NCBI GenBank assembly: GCA_033239125.1
Contig: BSWB01000003.1
Location: 105,048,320 to 105,112,319, forward strand
From: Fagopyrum homotropicum
Taxonomy: Eukaryota; Streptophyta; Magnoliopsida; Caryophyllales; Polygonaceae
Length of the DNA: 64,000 bases
Direction of reading: 5' to 3'
Numbering within the stretch: position 1 is the stretch's first letter; the number at the start of each line of letters is the position of its first letter. The notes beneath the pieces were generated by a model. That model was not told the origin of the DNA, did not search any database, and saw only the letters and a list, made by a program, of their open reading frames with translations. The position numbers and the translations under genes are program-made. Positions 22,201 to 33,201 of this stretch are shown here, one piece after another.

Positions 22201-23605
22201 TTGTGAGGAAGGAGATTCTTAAGTTGTTGGATGCAGGTATCATATTTCCCATATCGGATAGCAAGTAGGTAAATCCGGTGCATGTAGTTCCCAAGAAAGG
22301 AGGAATGACCGTTGTGACAACCAAGAATAACGAGTTGATTCCTACTAGGACCGTTATGGGCTGGAGGATGTGCATAGACTATAGGAAGCTGAACGTGGCC
22401 ACTCGAAAGGACCACTTCCCGCTTCCCTTCATCGACCAAATGCTTGAACGGTTAGCTTAGCACTCCCATTTTTTCTATTTAGATGGTTATAGTGGCTTCT
22501 TTCAGATTCCTATCCATCCGGATGATCAAGAGAAGACCACTTTCACTTGTCCATGGGGGACATTCGCTTATCAGAGGATGCTATTCGGATTGTGTAACGC
22601 ACCTGCTACATTTCAGCGTCGTAAGACGGCTATCTTTTCCGAGAATATAGAGGAGATCATGGAGGTATTTATGGATGAATTTTCGGTTTATGGTTCCTCT
22701 TTTGATAACTTTTTGGCTAACCTTTCTCTAGTGCTACAACGTTGTGAAGACACTAATCTTGTTTTGAATTGGAGAAGTGTCATTTTATGGTTAGCGAAGG
22801 AATTGTTCTAGGACACCTCGTTTCCAACCGAGGTATTGAGGTCGATCGAGCTAAGATTGAGACTATTGAGAAACTTCATCCCCCTTGTTCTGTTAAGGGT
22901 GTGTGGAGTTTTCTCGGGCATGTAGGTTTCTACAGGAGGTTCATCAAGGATTTCTCTAAAATCTCTAAGCCGCTCGCTAATCTTTTGAATAAGGATGCTA
23001 TTTTTGAGTTTTCGCAGGAATGCCTTGATGCTTTTTACACGATAAAGGAAGCGTTGATTACCGCTCCCATCATTCAACCTCACGATTGGACTTTTCCCTT
23101 TGAGATCATGTGTGATGCTAGTGACGTGGCCGTAGGAGCGGTACTTGGACAAAAGAAGGATGGCCGGACCAACGCCATTTACTATGCTAGCAAGACGCTA
23201 GATGAAGCTCAACTGAACTACGCTACCACCAAAAAGGAGCTTTTGGCAGTTGTTTATGCTTTTGAGAAGTTTCGCTCTTACTTAGTGGGAGCAAAAGTTA
23301 TTGTTACAATGACCATGCAGCTATTTTTACTTGCTTGGTAAGAAAGATGCAAAGCCGCGCCTCATTCGTTGGATTCTCATGCTTCAAGAGTTCGACCTAG
23401 AGATTCACGATAAGAAGGGATCTGAAAATTCTGTTGCGGATCACCTCAACAGGCTACTCCCACCTCGGTCAAGAAAGATGACCTACCCATTGATGACTCG
23501 TTTCCCGATGAGCAATTGCATTTATTGGAACATTGGATGAAATCTTTTGTTTCACCCCATGATGAAGATGAAGTATGGGGTGAGGACACCTTACAACTTG
23601 TTTGA
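19226..23605 (+). pseudogene. gag-pol: E2 gag-protease-RT-RNase H polyprotein, decayed
   Basis: Homologous to the E1 polyprotein throughout. The start is ACG at 19226-19228 where E1 and E3 have ATG. Further damage: TAG at 19742-19744 in gag, frameshifts near 19935 and 20185, a deletion of about 30 codons near 20955 between gag and protease, stops near 21466 and 21546, a frameshift near 22790, and another near 23310. The Asn-rich gag tract is at about 20390-20470; protease LCDLGANVSIIP is near 21160-21195. The RT box reads FMDE instead of FMDD, losing a catalytic Asp. RNase H keeps MCDASDVAVGAVLGQ. The frame ends LV-TGA at 23603-23605, the same terminus as E1, with no integrase. Confidence 0.9.
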
Positions 23606-24398
23606 GGATGGCATATGGTCCAGCTAGCGAACTGAAACCAAGCGCTTCTTGGGAGGCAACCCAAGGTATTGCTTTCTTTTCCCTTTTCTAGCTTAGTTTT
23701 AGATAGTTTGCTTCGTTTTGTTTTTGCGTCCTCCTAGACAGGAACGAGGTACTCTGTAAGAAGGAACTACAACTCAGGAGCTACATTGGAAGGACATAAG
23801 TTCGAGAAACTGAGAAGACGGAGTTTAACTGAGACACATCTCGGTTACTGTCACAGGACCTCGGCCGAGATGTTCTTGGTCAACCGAGGCGATTAGGTCT
23901 GACAATCCACTCTGAAACCTCGGTCCACTCAGGAACATCTCGACCGAGGTGTAATCAAATTAAGCGAGGGATATAAAAGGCGAGACGATTTCTCACTCTT
24001 CCCACTTTTTCCCTCTCTACGACCGACCTCGACCGCGGCGACTCCTTCCCTCAAATTCCCGATTCGTGCTCATTTTCCACGTTTCTTGGCTCGAAATCAA
24101 CGGAGAAAGCACGAGATTCAGTTTCCAAGCAACAAATAGCAAGGAATGCAGAATCTGGGGTATTTCATTCCAAACGTTAACTCCTTTCTTCCTTTGTCGA
24201 TTTTGAGTAGATTTTGCTTTGGTCACCACTGATTGTTGCTAAAAAAGGATATAAGTACCCCATAGGAAGCTTTTAGTAGTGTTTTTTTTGGGGAAAAAGC
24301 TTACAGATTCAGAGAGTGAACTCGAACAGCAGTTCGCCTCGGTCCAGTCGACTGTGTCTCGGCCGAGGTGTTCTTGGGCGACCGAGGTGTTCTTCATA
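23606..24398 (+). other. E2 spacer between pol and the ATHILA-type ORF
   Basis: Noncoding. It begins with the conserved post-pol block (cgcttcttgggaggcaaccc near 23641-23660) and carries CCTCGGTCGAGG-type clusters at about 23826-23952 and 24336-24392. Equivalent to 8669-9454 of E1. Confidence 0.6.
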
Positions 24399-25687
24399 AT
24401 GAGCAACAGATCTGATCAACAGGTGGCCTTGAGAGACAGGCCTAGTAGTTCACACCATTCTTCTCCTTCCTCAGCTTCTCAATTTTCTATCCCGGTGATC
24501 CATGAGCGACACCAACGGGATTATGACCAGATTTGCGGGCACCCCATCATTTTCCCGCGATTCCTTGATGTTGCTTCCTTCGAGTGCCTCCATGTGGTGG
24601 AGGACTTGAAGAAGATGATCTCCATGGTTGGTTTGGAGGAGTTCATGGCTATCAGAGTGCCGGCCTATCTCGAGCCGACGATGGAGTTTGTGAGTTCAGA
24701 ATTTCGCCGGCCTATCCCGAGCGGTGGCTTGAAATTCTAGGGCGAGATTTCCCACATTACAGATCATAGGGACAGATGGAAGCCCGGAGATTCCCGGGAG
24801 CGTATCATTTTCCACCTTGCTCACTGGATTTTCAACGAGACTCTTCTGGCGCGTATTGAGACGCCCCAGAAGGTCCGTCAAGGGGAGCTTTTGAGTTTCT
24901 TATGTATGGTGACAGGAGGAGTACCAGACTTTGCTACCATGCTGGCAGATGATTTACACAAGATTAAGGGGAAGTCAAAGGGCGATATCTGTTGCGGTGG
25001 GCTGATTACCCACATCGCCACTTCCATGGGACTTGATCTATCTAGTTGTACACTTGTTGCGGCTCCGAAGCCACTGGGACTGCAGGAGATGATCACTCAC
25101 CGTATTCTAGTTCCTCTTGGCCTTGGCATGCCCTACGTTTCCATGCCATGGGAGACGACATCTCTATAGGGCATTATGTGGTAATCACAGTTTTTTGTCT
25201 TTGATCATCACTATTTGTCTACTGCTTGGTTCCCTTATATGCAGGATGCTAGAGATGCAAATGATGATGATGATGATGACGAGGGGTATGGAGGAGGAGC
25301 TTCCATGGAGATGGGTGCTAATACCGGCAGACCCCGTATTCCCACCGTTGACCTTGATGACGAGGCGACGAAGGATGAGAGAGAAGCACAACCACCACCG
25401 CCACCTCAGCGCAGATCCGCCGCCGTAGAGATCCCGAGGCCCACCGAATGATTGATGAGCTGACTGATCAGATGATTGATTCCTACGCGGTTATGAAAGT
25501 TGACATCTCCCAACGCTTTGCTGATGAGCGCCGACACACTAATGGATGGATGCATTGTATGGAGGAGAGCTAGCATTATCATCTCCAGATGATGGAGATC
25601 TAGTTTCAGTAGATGATGGGCTATCCATTCGACCCGACCCAGCATCCCTACATTCCACATCCACCACCGCCGGCTAAAGAGGACTAG
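24399..25687 (+). pseudogene. E2 ATHILA-ORF1-type (env-like) gene, decayed
   Basis: Starts at the ATG at 24399 (MSNRSDQQ), matching the E1 ORF. The first part is in frame to about 24690. A deletion then removes the stretch equivalent to about 45 residues of E1 and leaves a stop at 24738-24740. A second open stretch (24891-25169) matches the CMVTGG...ILVPLGL part. Frameshifts follow, then the acidic tail (a GAT repeat near 25258-25280) and a Pro-rich end (PPPAKED) before the TAG at 25685-25687. Nonfunctional. Confidence 0.75.
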
Positions 25688-27077
25688 AGCTTCATGGATT
25701 TTCTTTATTTATTATGCAGTTGAGCTAGGTTCGGTGAGTATTTTGTTCCTTAGACTTGTATTTGGCCCATTGGGACAATGTGTCCCAAGTATGGGGTATT
25801 TGGATGTACTATGTGACTTATGTGTATGACTTGTATGACCCTTGCTGGATATTATCGTTTATTCCGCTCTATGTGAGTATCTGTCATTACATGCATACAT
25901 ACAGGTTGTCAAAACCAATTTGAAAAAAAAATTATGGCTCAACCGAGACGTTCATGGCCGATCGAGGTTGAACACCTCGGATGACGTCAGAACACCTCGA
26001 CCGAGATGGGCTTTTAACTGAAAGATTTTCGAAATGTTTTGTGCTTCTTTTATGGATATGACCTCAATGATGATTTTGTTTGCAGATTGTTTTTGAAATC
26101 TTTATATGCTCAAAAGGGTTTATGATATGTTTAAATTGCAAAATGCTTTGTTTGAAACTCTAGCATGTTTAATACATTGTTTTTATCAAAATTATGGTTG
26201 ATTTGAAGGTTGACACCACATGATGAGTTATATCACATTCTTCCTGGGATGACTAAGACAATTCATTCTCTCTTCTTGATCATTCTTATCCCCTCATATA
26301 CATATTTTCATCCCTTTACCTATCCAGAAATTTGGAAGCAAGCGATGAAAAACAAGTGAAGTGAAGTTGAGATCTTGGCTGAAAGTGTTAGAAAGAAACA
26401 ATTAGGTTTGAGGACGTTGATCTTGATGATGAGTAGCTCGGCACCATTCACATAGCCGGGTGTTTGTGTCTTGCCAAAGTCGGATTGATCGATAGTCCTA
26501 ACGAGTCATGGTATGTGCATCAAGGGTTTGAGGCATCTCGAGAAATTGATGATTGTTGATCTCCTAGGCTTCGGTTATTGTGCACCTCTGTCCATGTTCC
26601 CAAAAAGTGAAGTAAAAGTGAAAATAAGCAAAGCTTATTGGTGGAAGATGTTGTGATTTAAAGAAAGTAAAGAAAAGATCCTATTCCCGGATTCTAGCAC
26701 CACATTACCCTGTATACATCCCATCCTGACACGTTTCTTGACTCCTTTTGGAAGCCCTTGAGACCTCGAGCTTGTTGATTGACTTGGTGGTTTAAACTGG
26801 ATTATACATGATTTATTTCGATATATATGATTTATTATGCATTCTATGATTTTATGCAAAGATGAACAGCTTTCTTATATTTATAAAATGTTTTGATCAT
26901 GTCTTGATTTTATTTGCCATAAAGCATTCTCTTAGGATGATCTATGAATGGAGCACACCACCAAAAAGTTTTGAAATGTTTTTCATTGATCTTTTTGATG
27001 GCTTATAATCCATTCTATCTTGTATCTAAGATTTGGATCTTGCTTGGGGACAAGGAAGGGACACGTATGGGGTATTT
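25688..27077 (+). other. E2 3' noncoding region
   Basis: No credible ORF. It holds the first hairpin/AAGTATGGGG module (25768-25796), a CCTCGGTCGAGG-type cluster (25933-26008), the conserved block near 26430-26600 ('cggcaccattcacatagccg'), and the LTR-proximal hairpin CTTG-GGGA-CAAG with GTATGGGGTATTT (about 27039-27077). Confidence 0.7.
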
Positions 27078-27450
27078 TGATAACATGTATTATAGTCTAT
27101 ATTTTTGGGATTGGTTTGGACATTTTATCTTCATAAATCTGCATGTATGGATGTATATTCTTTGATTATATTGTTGTTTTGTCTACCTTTGCGAGAATCG
27201 ATGTCTACACCTAGTTTCGTTGTGATTGTAGGGAAAATGGCACGTTTTGGACCGAAATGGAGCTAAGGAAGCTAAGGAGTCATTGGAGCTACATTTTGGA
27301 GCAATGAGGAGTTATAAGAAGAAAGGCTCAAGAACCATGAAAATGATTTAGAAGATTGATATTGGACCAGATCACAGAGTTTCACTCTCAGCCGAGACTC
27401 ACCTCGGTCAGCTACAATACCACATCGACCGAGGTGATCTTCATAAGCGT
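27078..27450 (+). repeat. E2 3' LTR, truncated
   Basis: Begins TGATAACATG after GTATGGGGTATTT and follows the first ~375 bp of the 5' LTR, up to about 'atcttcataagcgt'. The remaining ~1.1 kb is missing and is replaced by the mosaic at 27451-27749. Confidence 0.88.
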
Positions 27451-27749
27451 CTTGCATGCATATGAAGAGGTCTTCTATGGAGAGGTCTTTTAGCCGTTGG
27501 AAAGATGACCAAGACTATAAATGAAGATTATTTCAAAATTGATACATCAAAGGGCAATTTTTGAGTCAATAAATCTATGGAGAGGTCTTCTACCTCTCCA
27601 TAGATTGTGATTATATTACGGGTTCGCTATTTGCAATTAGTCTTGCAGGCATATGGAGAGGTCTTCTATGGAGAGGTATTCTACCTCGACCAAGGCTATA
27701 AATGAAGATTTGGATCTTCAGACACAATCCCGATTTCTTGAATAGATCT
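27451..27749. other. Scrambled junction built from copia LTR, env-like and gypsy LTR scraps
   Basis: About 300 bp in which short pieces of neighbouring elements are shuffled. There are several copies of ATGGAGAGGTCTTCTA, the reverse complement of the copia LTR stretch before its TATA box (compare 29210-29230). Other pieces are 'ggctataaatgaagat' in direct orientation, 'gattatttcaaaattgat' from the env-like ORF, and 'cgctatttgcaatta' from the E2 LTR (near 19036). A perfect inverted repeat with 14-bp arms and a 5-nt loop lies at 27573-27605. It looks like filler DNA from break repair. Confidence 0.65.
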
Positions 27750-28372
27750 CCAAGATCTTTGATTATTTCAAAATTGATGCATCCTCTAAAGATCGAAAGT
27801 CAATCACTGGCAAGATTGATGAGACTTGCTTAGAACGACTAGGTATTGAGAAGACTCTTGCAGGTATATGAAATTTAAAAGGGAAAGGAGCTACTCCAAT
27901 TCTAACTCAAGAAGCTCCAACATCTTCTACTCCTACTCCCGAAATCAGGTTAGAAGGTTGTGAGAAAGAACTAGTATGTCTGAATCGTGAATTGTCTGAT
28001 TTCCAGTTTGACACTAAGAGAAGAATGGATGTCAATCATGAAGTGCTATCTACCATAAATGCTAAAGTCAATGAAATGTATTTGATGAATGCTCTTACTC
28101 TGACCACTATGGGAAGGATTCTACCCATGACTGAAGATGTAGCTCAACATACTCAAGAGAAAGTTGAAAATGTGATGATGAATTGCAAACGAGGTGTACA
28201 GAATAAATCTATTTTGTATCCAACTCATGTTGAGCCAACTATTTTGCCAGTAATCGAATATGAGGTGGTTAAGAAACGAAGAGCTGAAGAAAATAGACGA
28301 CGCTTAGCAGCTGAAATGAATGATTGGAGCCACAATAAGTCTTCATCTAAGGGAAAAAAGGAGGTTCTGTGA
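27750..28372 (+). pseudogene. Second copia copy: C-terminal part of the env-like ORF
   Basis: Aligns with about 2507-3133 of the first copy (frame: DYFKID... to KGKKEVL). TGA at 27869-27871 stands where the first copy has TGG (Trp). Downstream the frame stays open through the coiled-coil region to the family stop at 28370-28372, and this copy keeps the Gln and Arg codons that are stops in the first copy. The N-terminal two thirds are missing. Confidence 0.8.
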
Positions 28373-28645
28373 GGAGGATTGAGCCTGATGTTTGAGGGAA
28401 CTTGCTTGTTTGTGTGGTTTTGTGAAAGTACTTTTTCTGGGTTGTAACGCTTCAAAACTCCCTAGCTTTGAATATTTTTATCCCTTGTTGAAAGACAAAG
28501 GGGGAAGAAATAAATGTGATGTGATCCGACATTTTTTGATATTTTGAAATTTTGCATTTTAAGTTAGTTTGATATTCATATATGCATTGCTAACTTTATA
28601 ATGTAGGTACGAAACATTTGTGTTGTCTTCCATCAAGGGGGAGAT
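28373..28645 (+). other. Second copia copy: 3' UTR and polypurine tract
   Basis: Equivalent to 3134-3404. PPT AAGGGGGAGA at 28635-28644 directly precedes the LTR. Confidence 0.75.
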
Positions 28646-29897
28646 TGAAAACTCCACCTTGATTATAAAGTTGAATAGGTGCCAATGATGGAATACTTAA
28701 ACACAAATGAAGTAGTTTAATACATTAACAATTTATTGATTATACATCGAGTTGCTTGGTTTGGTTTAGTGGTTTGTATTGAATAAATGCAGGTTTTAAA
28801 AGTCACTTCAAAGGACCTTGGAAGACCTTGAAATCGGATGCAAGGAAAGACAAGGAGTTTAGAGTGTTTAAAAGACGGAGGCCTTGAAATTCATTTCAAG
28901 GGAACAAAGAAGTCAAGGCTGCACGCTAAAGGAATTCAAATCACTAAAGAAGATCTTCTAGGAAAGATTTGCTCAATAGAACAAAGATCTCAACCGGCCA
29001 ATAAAGATCTTACAAAGATCCTCAACCGAAAGCACGAAGATTCTCTCCTCTTGAATTTGATATCATCACAACAAATACGAGAAGATTAAGGAGCCGAGAG
29101 ATCAACGTGTTCTCAAGAGATGAAGATCCACAACGTCTATCTCATCTCAATCAAGAAGCAATCTTCATGGAGAAGAAGAATCATCTTCAAACGGTCATCT
29201 TTCCAACGGCTAGAAGACCTCTCCATAGAAGGCTATAAATGAAGATGGCGATTGAAGAACAAGTACAAGAGCTTACACTGAAACATCAATAGTCTCTAAG
29301 CGATCCAAAACATCTTCATTCTATCAAATAGTTTTTCTTTCTCTCTTTCTCTAAAAAGCTTTATCCCCTAGAGAGAGATAAAACTCGAGAGCTCCATTTT
29401 TATATCTAAAGAGTGTTATACTCGAGTGTGTGTTACTCTGCGAAGTAATTAGACTATTATAGCAAGGTGAAGAGTTGGAGCTAGATCGTAGCATTGGCTA
29501 TAGTGAGAGAAGAAGGGGATTTCTTCTAATTTGTATCTAGGACTCTTTGAAGCTGATAATAGATAGTTAAATCCTAAGGCTATACCCTGGGACGGAGAGT
29601 AGGCTATTTGAGCTGAACTTCGTAAACATATCCTCGTGTCGATCTTTTACATTCCGCATTTTATCTTGCTTTATTGTGACTAACTTTGTTTTGCACGAAT
29701 ACAAAGTCAAGGCCCTTGAAAGTTGTTTCAAAACCCTTGAAAACAAAGTGTATCACAAAGAGCTCATATCGACATCAAGACCCTTGAAATTGGTTTCAAG
29801 GCCTTGATATTGGTTTTGCGAAAAGTTCTAATATTCTATTCAACCCACCTTCTAGAGTATCTTTTATCCTTTTTATTCACCTACCGGTTCTTCAACA
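28646..29897 (+). repeat. Copia (Sirevirus-like) 3' LTR, complete
   Basis: 1252 bp from TGAAAACT to TTCAACA. It contains CCTTGAAA/TTTCAAGG clusters at about 28800-28920 and 29698-29818, and a TATAAAT at 29234-29240. The end lies in a pyrimidine-rich stretch, as is common in this lineage. The right border is inferred from the TG...CA ends and the change in composition, since no second full LTR is present to confirm it. Confidence 0.75.
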
Positions 29898-30775
29898 ACT
29901 TTTTTATAAAAATTACAACAATGCCCCCAACTATTTTATTCTCCAACGTAAAAATTTTTTTAAAAAATTACATATAATGAAAACACTTTTTTTTTTCTCC
30001 ATCTACATCTCCAAATTTGTTCTGGAATGAAGCCTTCATCTTCCTTTTGCATCGTTGTCACCACTGTCAAAGCAATTCTCATGGCTTTGGTCATTTAATA
30101 TGAAGTATATCTAATTCATACCATCAAAAATTTGGCAGAAAACTAATCATAAATGTCAAAACCTAAACTTGGTTCTAAATAGTAGTGAGTTAATTTGCCT
30201 GAAATTTGAACACAACCTGCACATATATGAGGACAATGGAGATATGATTAACCATGGTGAAATTAAAAAGATACATTCCTCTTTTAGTCAATAAATCTTT
30301 GTTAAAGGGGGTCAATTTAAGAAGACCTGGAATTTCTCTTTGGTTTTCTCTTCGGTAATCAATTCAATTTCACTCGAAGGGTCAATTTTGTATGAGTTAT
30401 TGTGATTCGATTTGTAGGGTTTTAGGTTCGATTCGGCGTTATAATCCTGTGCACTTACTCCCAAAGAATTACTAGATTGTGCCTCGTATCGAGTGAACAA
30501 TTTGTACAATTGAGAAGAAATCGGGATTGAGCGAAAATTAGGATTATTGGATAAGGCAAAACCCCCAAATTGAGAATTAGAAGCAGCTTACATATACAAA
30601 TGTCCCGATTGAGAAGGTCGATCGCTGCTTTCGTGATGGAGATCTATTCAAGAACCAAATTAGGAGATGTGTAGACGGGGGAACACGATGATGGGATTGA
30701 TTTCCTGGTTGGAAGAAGAAAAAATAGGGATAAGAGAACCTATTTCATAGTGCAGAAGAGAGTTATGATAGGGAC
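29898..30775. other. AT-rich sequence without recognised genes
   Basis: Flank of the copia LTR on one side and of the solo LTR on the other. Only short chance ORFs. With 33202 onward it forms the pre-insertion sequence that received the 2.4-kb LTR. I recognise no family here. Confidence 0.4.
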
Positions 30776-33196
30776 TGTAACACCCTAAATCCGCGGGACT
30801 CGGGGCGCTACGGGTTGAGACCTCACAATGGGTCCCGACCCTTAGCTTGACAACAACTTCACCGGATCTTGCAACAAGGCACAAATAAAGGCCAATACCG
30901 AAATACATTTTTATGCAATGAAAAGAAAACCTGAAAGAATACAACAAAGGACTTTAGCCGAAAATACAACTCCAAGACTAAACGGCAACACGCGGCATAC
31001 AATATACAATAAAGAATAAACACACACCACCAAACACACATCAATGCTAATACAAGGAATACTAGCTAAGTAGGTCCGGAGACTTACCTCGTCCCAAACG
31101 CTAACTCACAAAACGCTCTCGCTTCCTTTGGGAAGAAGCATACAACCTGCTCAAAACAAGATATCTATCAAAACCCGCTCAACTCAAGAAGTCTTAGACT
31201 CCTACACAAATGATCTACGCGAGATCATTTCACTCTCATTCTAGGACCGCATCCTAGAATCCCTCATGCTCACACCACACTCAACACAAGCTAGAAGTCC
31301 TCGGACTTCTAGACCCTAAGATCTCTCAAAACATAACCCACAACACATACTAGGATAAACATGCCTAGTCTCAACAATCTCAACGGTATCAACACTATGC
31401 TAGGATACGCATATCCTAACCCATAATCTCAACAACCATATAACCACGACCTCAAGCCTAATGATTCTCACAAGATCAAACCATATACTCGAATCCTTAC
31501 AACAACCTCACTAGACCGCAATACCACCTCAAGCTTAGAATCAACATCAATCCATCAAACAATATCAAATCCTCAAAACTCACCTAAGGTTGTAAGCCAC
31601 TACATGGCATTCTCATTAGGTTATGCTAGATCCAACCTAGCATGATACTAATACTAAACATAACAAGATCAAGTAAGGAGATACTCACACGAGGTCAAAG
31701 GCGGAAGACGATCTACAAATGTCGAGAAAGGATTTGTTGGCCTTTATCGGGGCGCTTCCGAACCTAGCACCAAAGTAAACAAATTTAGCGGAACACTAAA
31801 TTTGAACGGAAAAAATAACATATATAAATCTAAGGGAAACCCCACTTTTAAAACTCAAGTTAAAACCGTAAATATATATATTCCGGGGCAAATTGTATAA
31901 CATCATAAACCCAAGGTAAAACTCGTTTTCCAAGCCAACGTTAAAATCCCATAATTTAATCTTCGAGGCATAACCCGGAAATAATCCAACAAGGGTATAA
32001 TTGATAATTTGTAAAACCGGGTCAATATATGTAATTAAAATTTTGGGGCAATATTTGTAATAATCCAATAGGACATATTTGTAATAATAAAAAACATGGG
32101 CCAAAACAGGAAATATACAACATGGGTTATTTACTGCAAGTATAATAAAATAGGGGGCCTGATTGTGATAATAACAAGGGTTTTAATTTTAAACCAAAAA
32201 GAGCCATCTCCTTCGTCTGGGAAAGAAAGAAGCGGCGGCAGCATCTCTTTGTGCTCCGATAGACTTCGGCAGGAAGGTGAGGCAAGGCAAGAACTCCTGG
32301 CGAGGGCTTCATCGGCGGCGGCTTCAATCTCCAACGAAGAAGGTAGCAGCAGGTCGGGACGGAGGTGAACGAGGCTGAGGTTCAACGATCGAAATCGAGA
32401 ACAGAGAAGGAGAGTTAGGGGCAAGAAGGGCTTCGATCTCCGGTTGGCTTCCTGTTGTGGCTCCGATGGCTGGCGCTGTAGAGGTCGAGAGAAAGGGATG
32501 AAGATGGAGGGGTCATTGGTAGCTACAAAAAACAGAGATGGGGAGAAGGAGAGTTGAAGGACGAACAGAGGTCTGGAGGGGATGGAATGAGATGGGCGAC
32601 AGCGGGTTACAGAGGGAAGGCAGGAGAGGCGGTCCTTCTCCGGTGGTTGGCAACGACAGCAAAGGGAAGAAGGGAGGGGAAGCGGTGAGGCAACAACGGT
32701 GAGTAGAGGGTCGAAGGGTCGAAGGGTCCGGTATAGCTCACTAGGAGACTGCAGGGACATCAGAGGTCAGGCTAGGTTGGTAGCCCCAACAGATGGGCGA
32801 CGGTAGGTAGAGGACAACATGGTCCTGTCTGGCTCCAAGAGAAAATAAGGACGAAAGAAGCAGGGTGACGGGTAAAAATAAAAAAGAAAAAGTAATAAGA
32901 AATGACAAAAATTAAAATAGTATAGAAATCGGAAAATAAATAAATTCGATCAAAACTACCGGAACGGGATTTTCGAATCAGAAACTTCCCGAATTTTCCG
33001 AGAATAAAGATACGGAAAATATAAATGTGGATCGAATATATGAGTAAACTCCCAAAATATACTTTGAAATACAAAACCCGTTCTCGCAATTTATTTTACG
33101 AGATTATATAATATTTTAAACACGGGAAATAAAATATATCGATACATGTCTGAAAGATAAATAACGCAAACACGCCTACAAATTTGGGGCATTACA
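30776..33196 (+). repeat. Del/Tekay-type Ty3/gypsy solo LTR, 2421 bp
   Basis: Begins TGTAACACCC, ends GGGGCATTACA, and is flanked by the 5-bp duplication GGGAC (30771-30775 and 33197-33201). The terminal sequence is typical of plant Del/Tekay chromoviruses, which have long LTRs. No internal region is present, so it is a solo LTR. A GC- and purine-rich part (about 32200-32830) leaves a long open frame on the minus strand (32131-32760, 209 aa, Ser/Pro/Leu/Arg-rich). This is most likely a compositional artefact. The orientation is assigned from the TGTAACACC start, not from coding sequence. Confidence 0.85.
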
Positions 33197-33201
33197 GGGA
33201 C

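Larger units (their letters stand above)
17625..27450 (+). mobile_element. E2: decayed integrase-less Athila-type element, 3' end lost
   Basis: Plus-strand relative of E1 with the same order: LTR, tRNA-Asp-type PBS, gag-PR-RT-RNase H, spacer, ATHILA-type ORF, noncoding tail, LTR. Integrase is missing at the same place as in E1. The 5' terminus reads TAATAACATG where the 3' LTR has TGATAACATG, so the terminal TG is mutated. The left flank GAAAC would be the target duplication, but the right end is lost because the 3' LTR stops after about 373 bp. Many stops and indels show that it is much older than E1. Confidence 0.9.

Noticed and set aside
30312..30947. Minus-strand ORFs of 65 and 95 codons near 30.3-30.9 kb
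   Set aside because: The second crosses the exact border of the solo LTR (30776), so it cannot be an old gene; the first has no support.
32131..32760. 209-codon minus-strand ORF in the solo LTR as a gene
   Set aside because: Ser/Pro/Leu/Arg-rich composition set by a purine-skewed stretch, no recognised domain, and located inside an LTR bounded by a target duplication.
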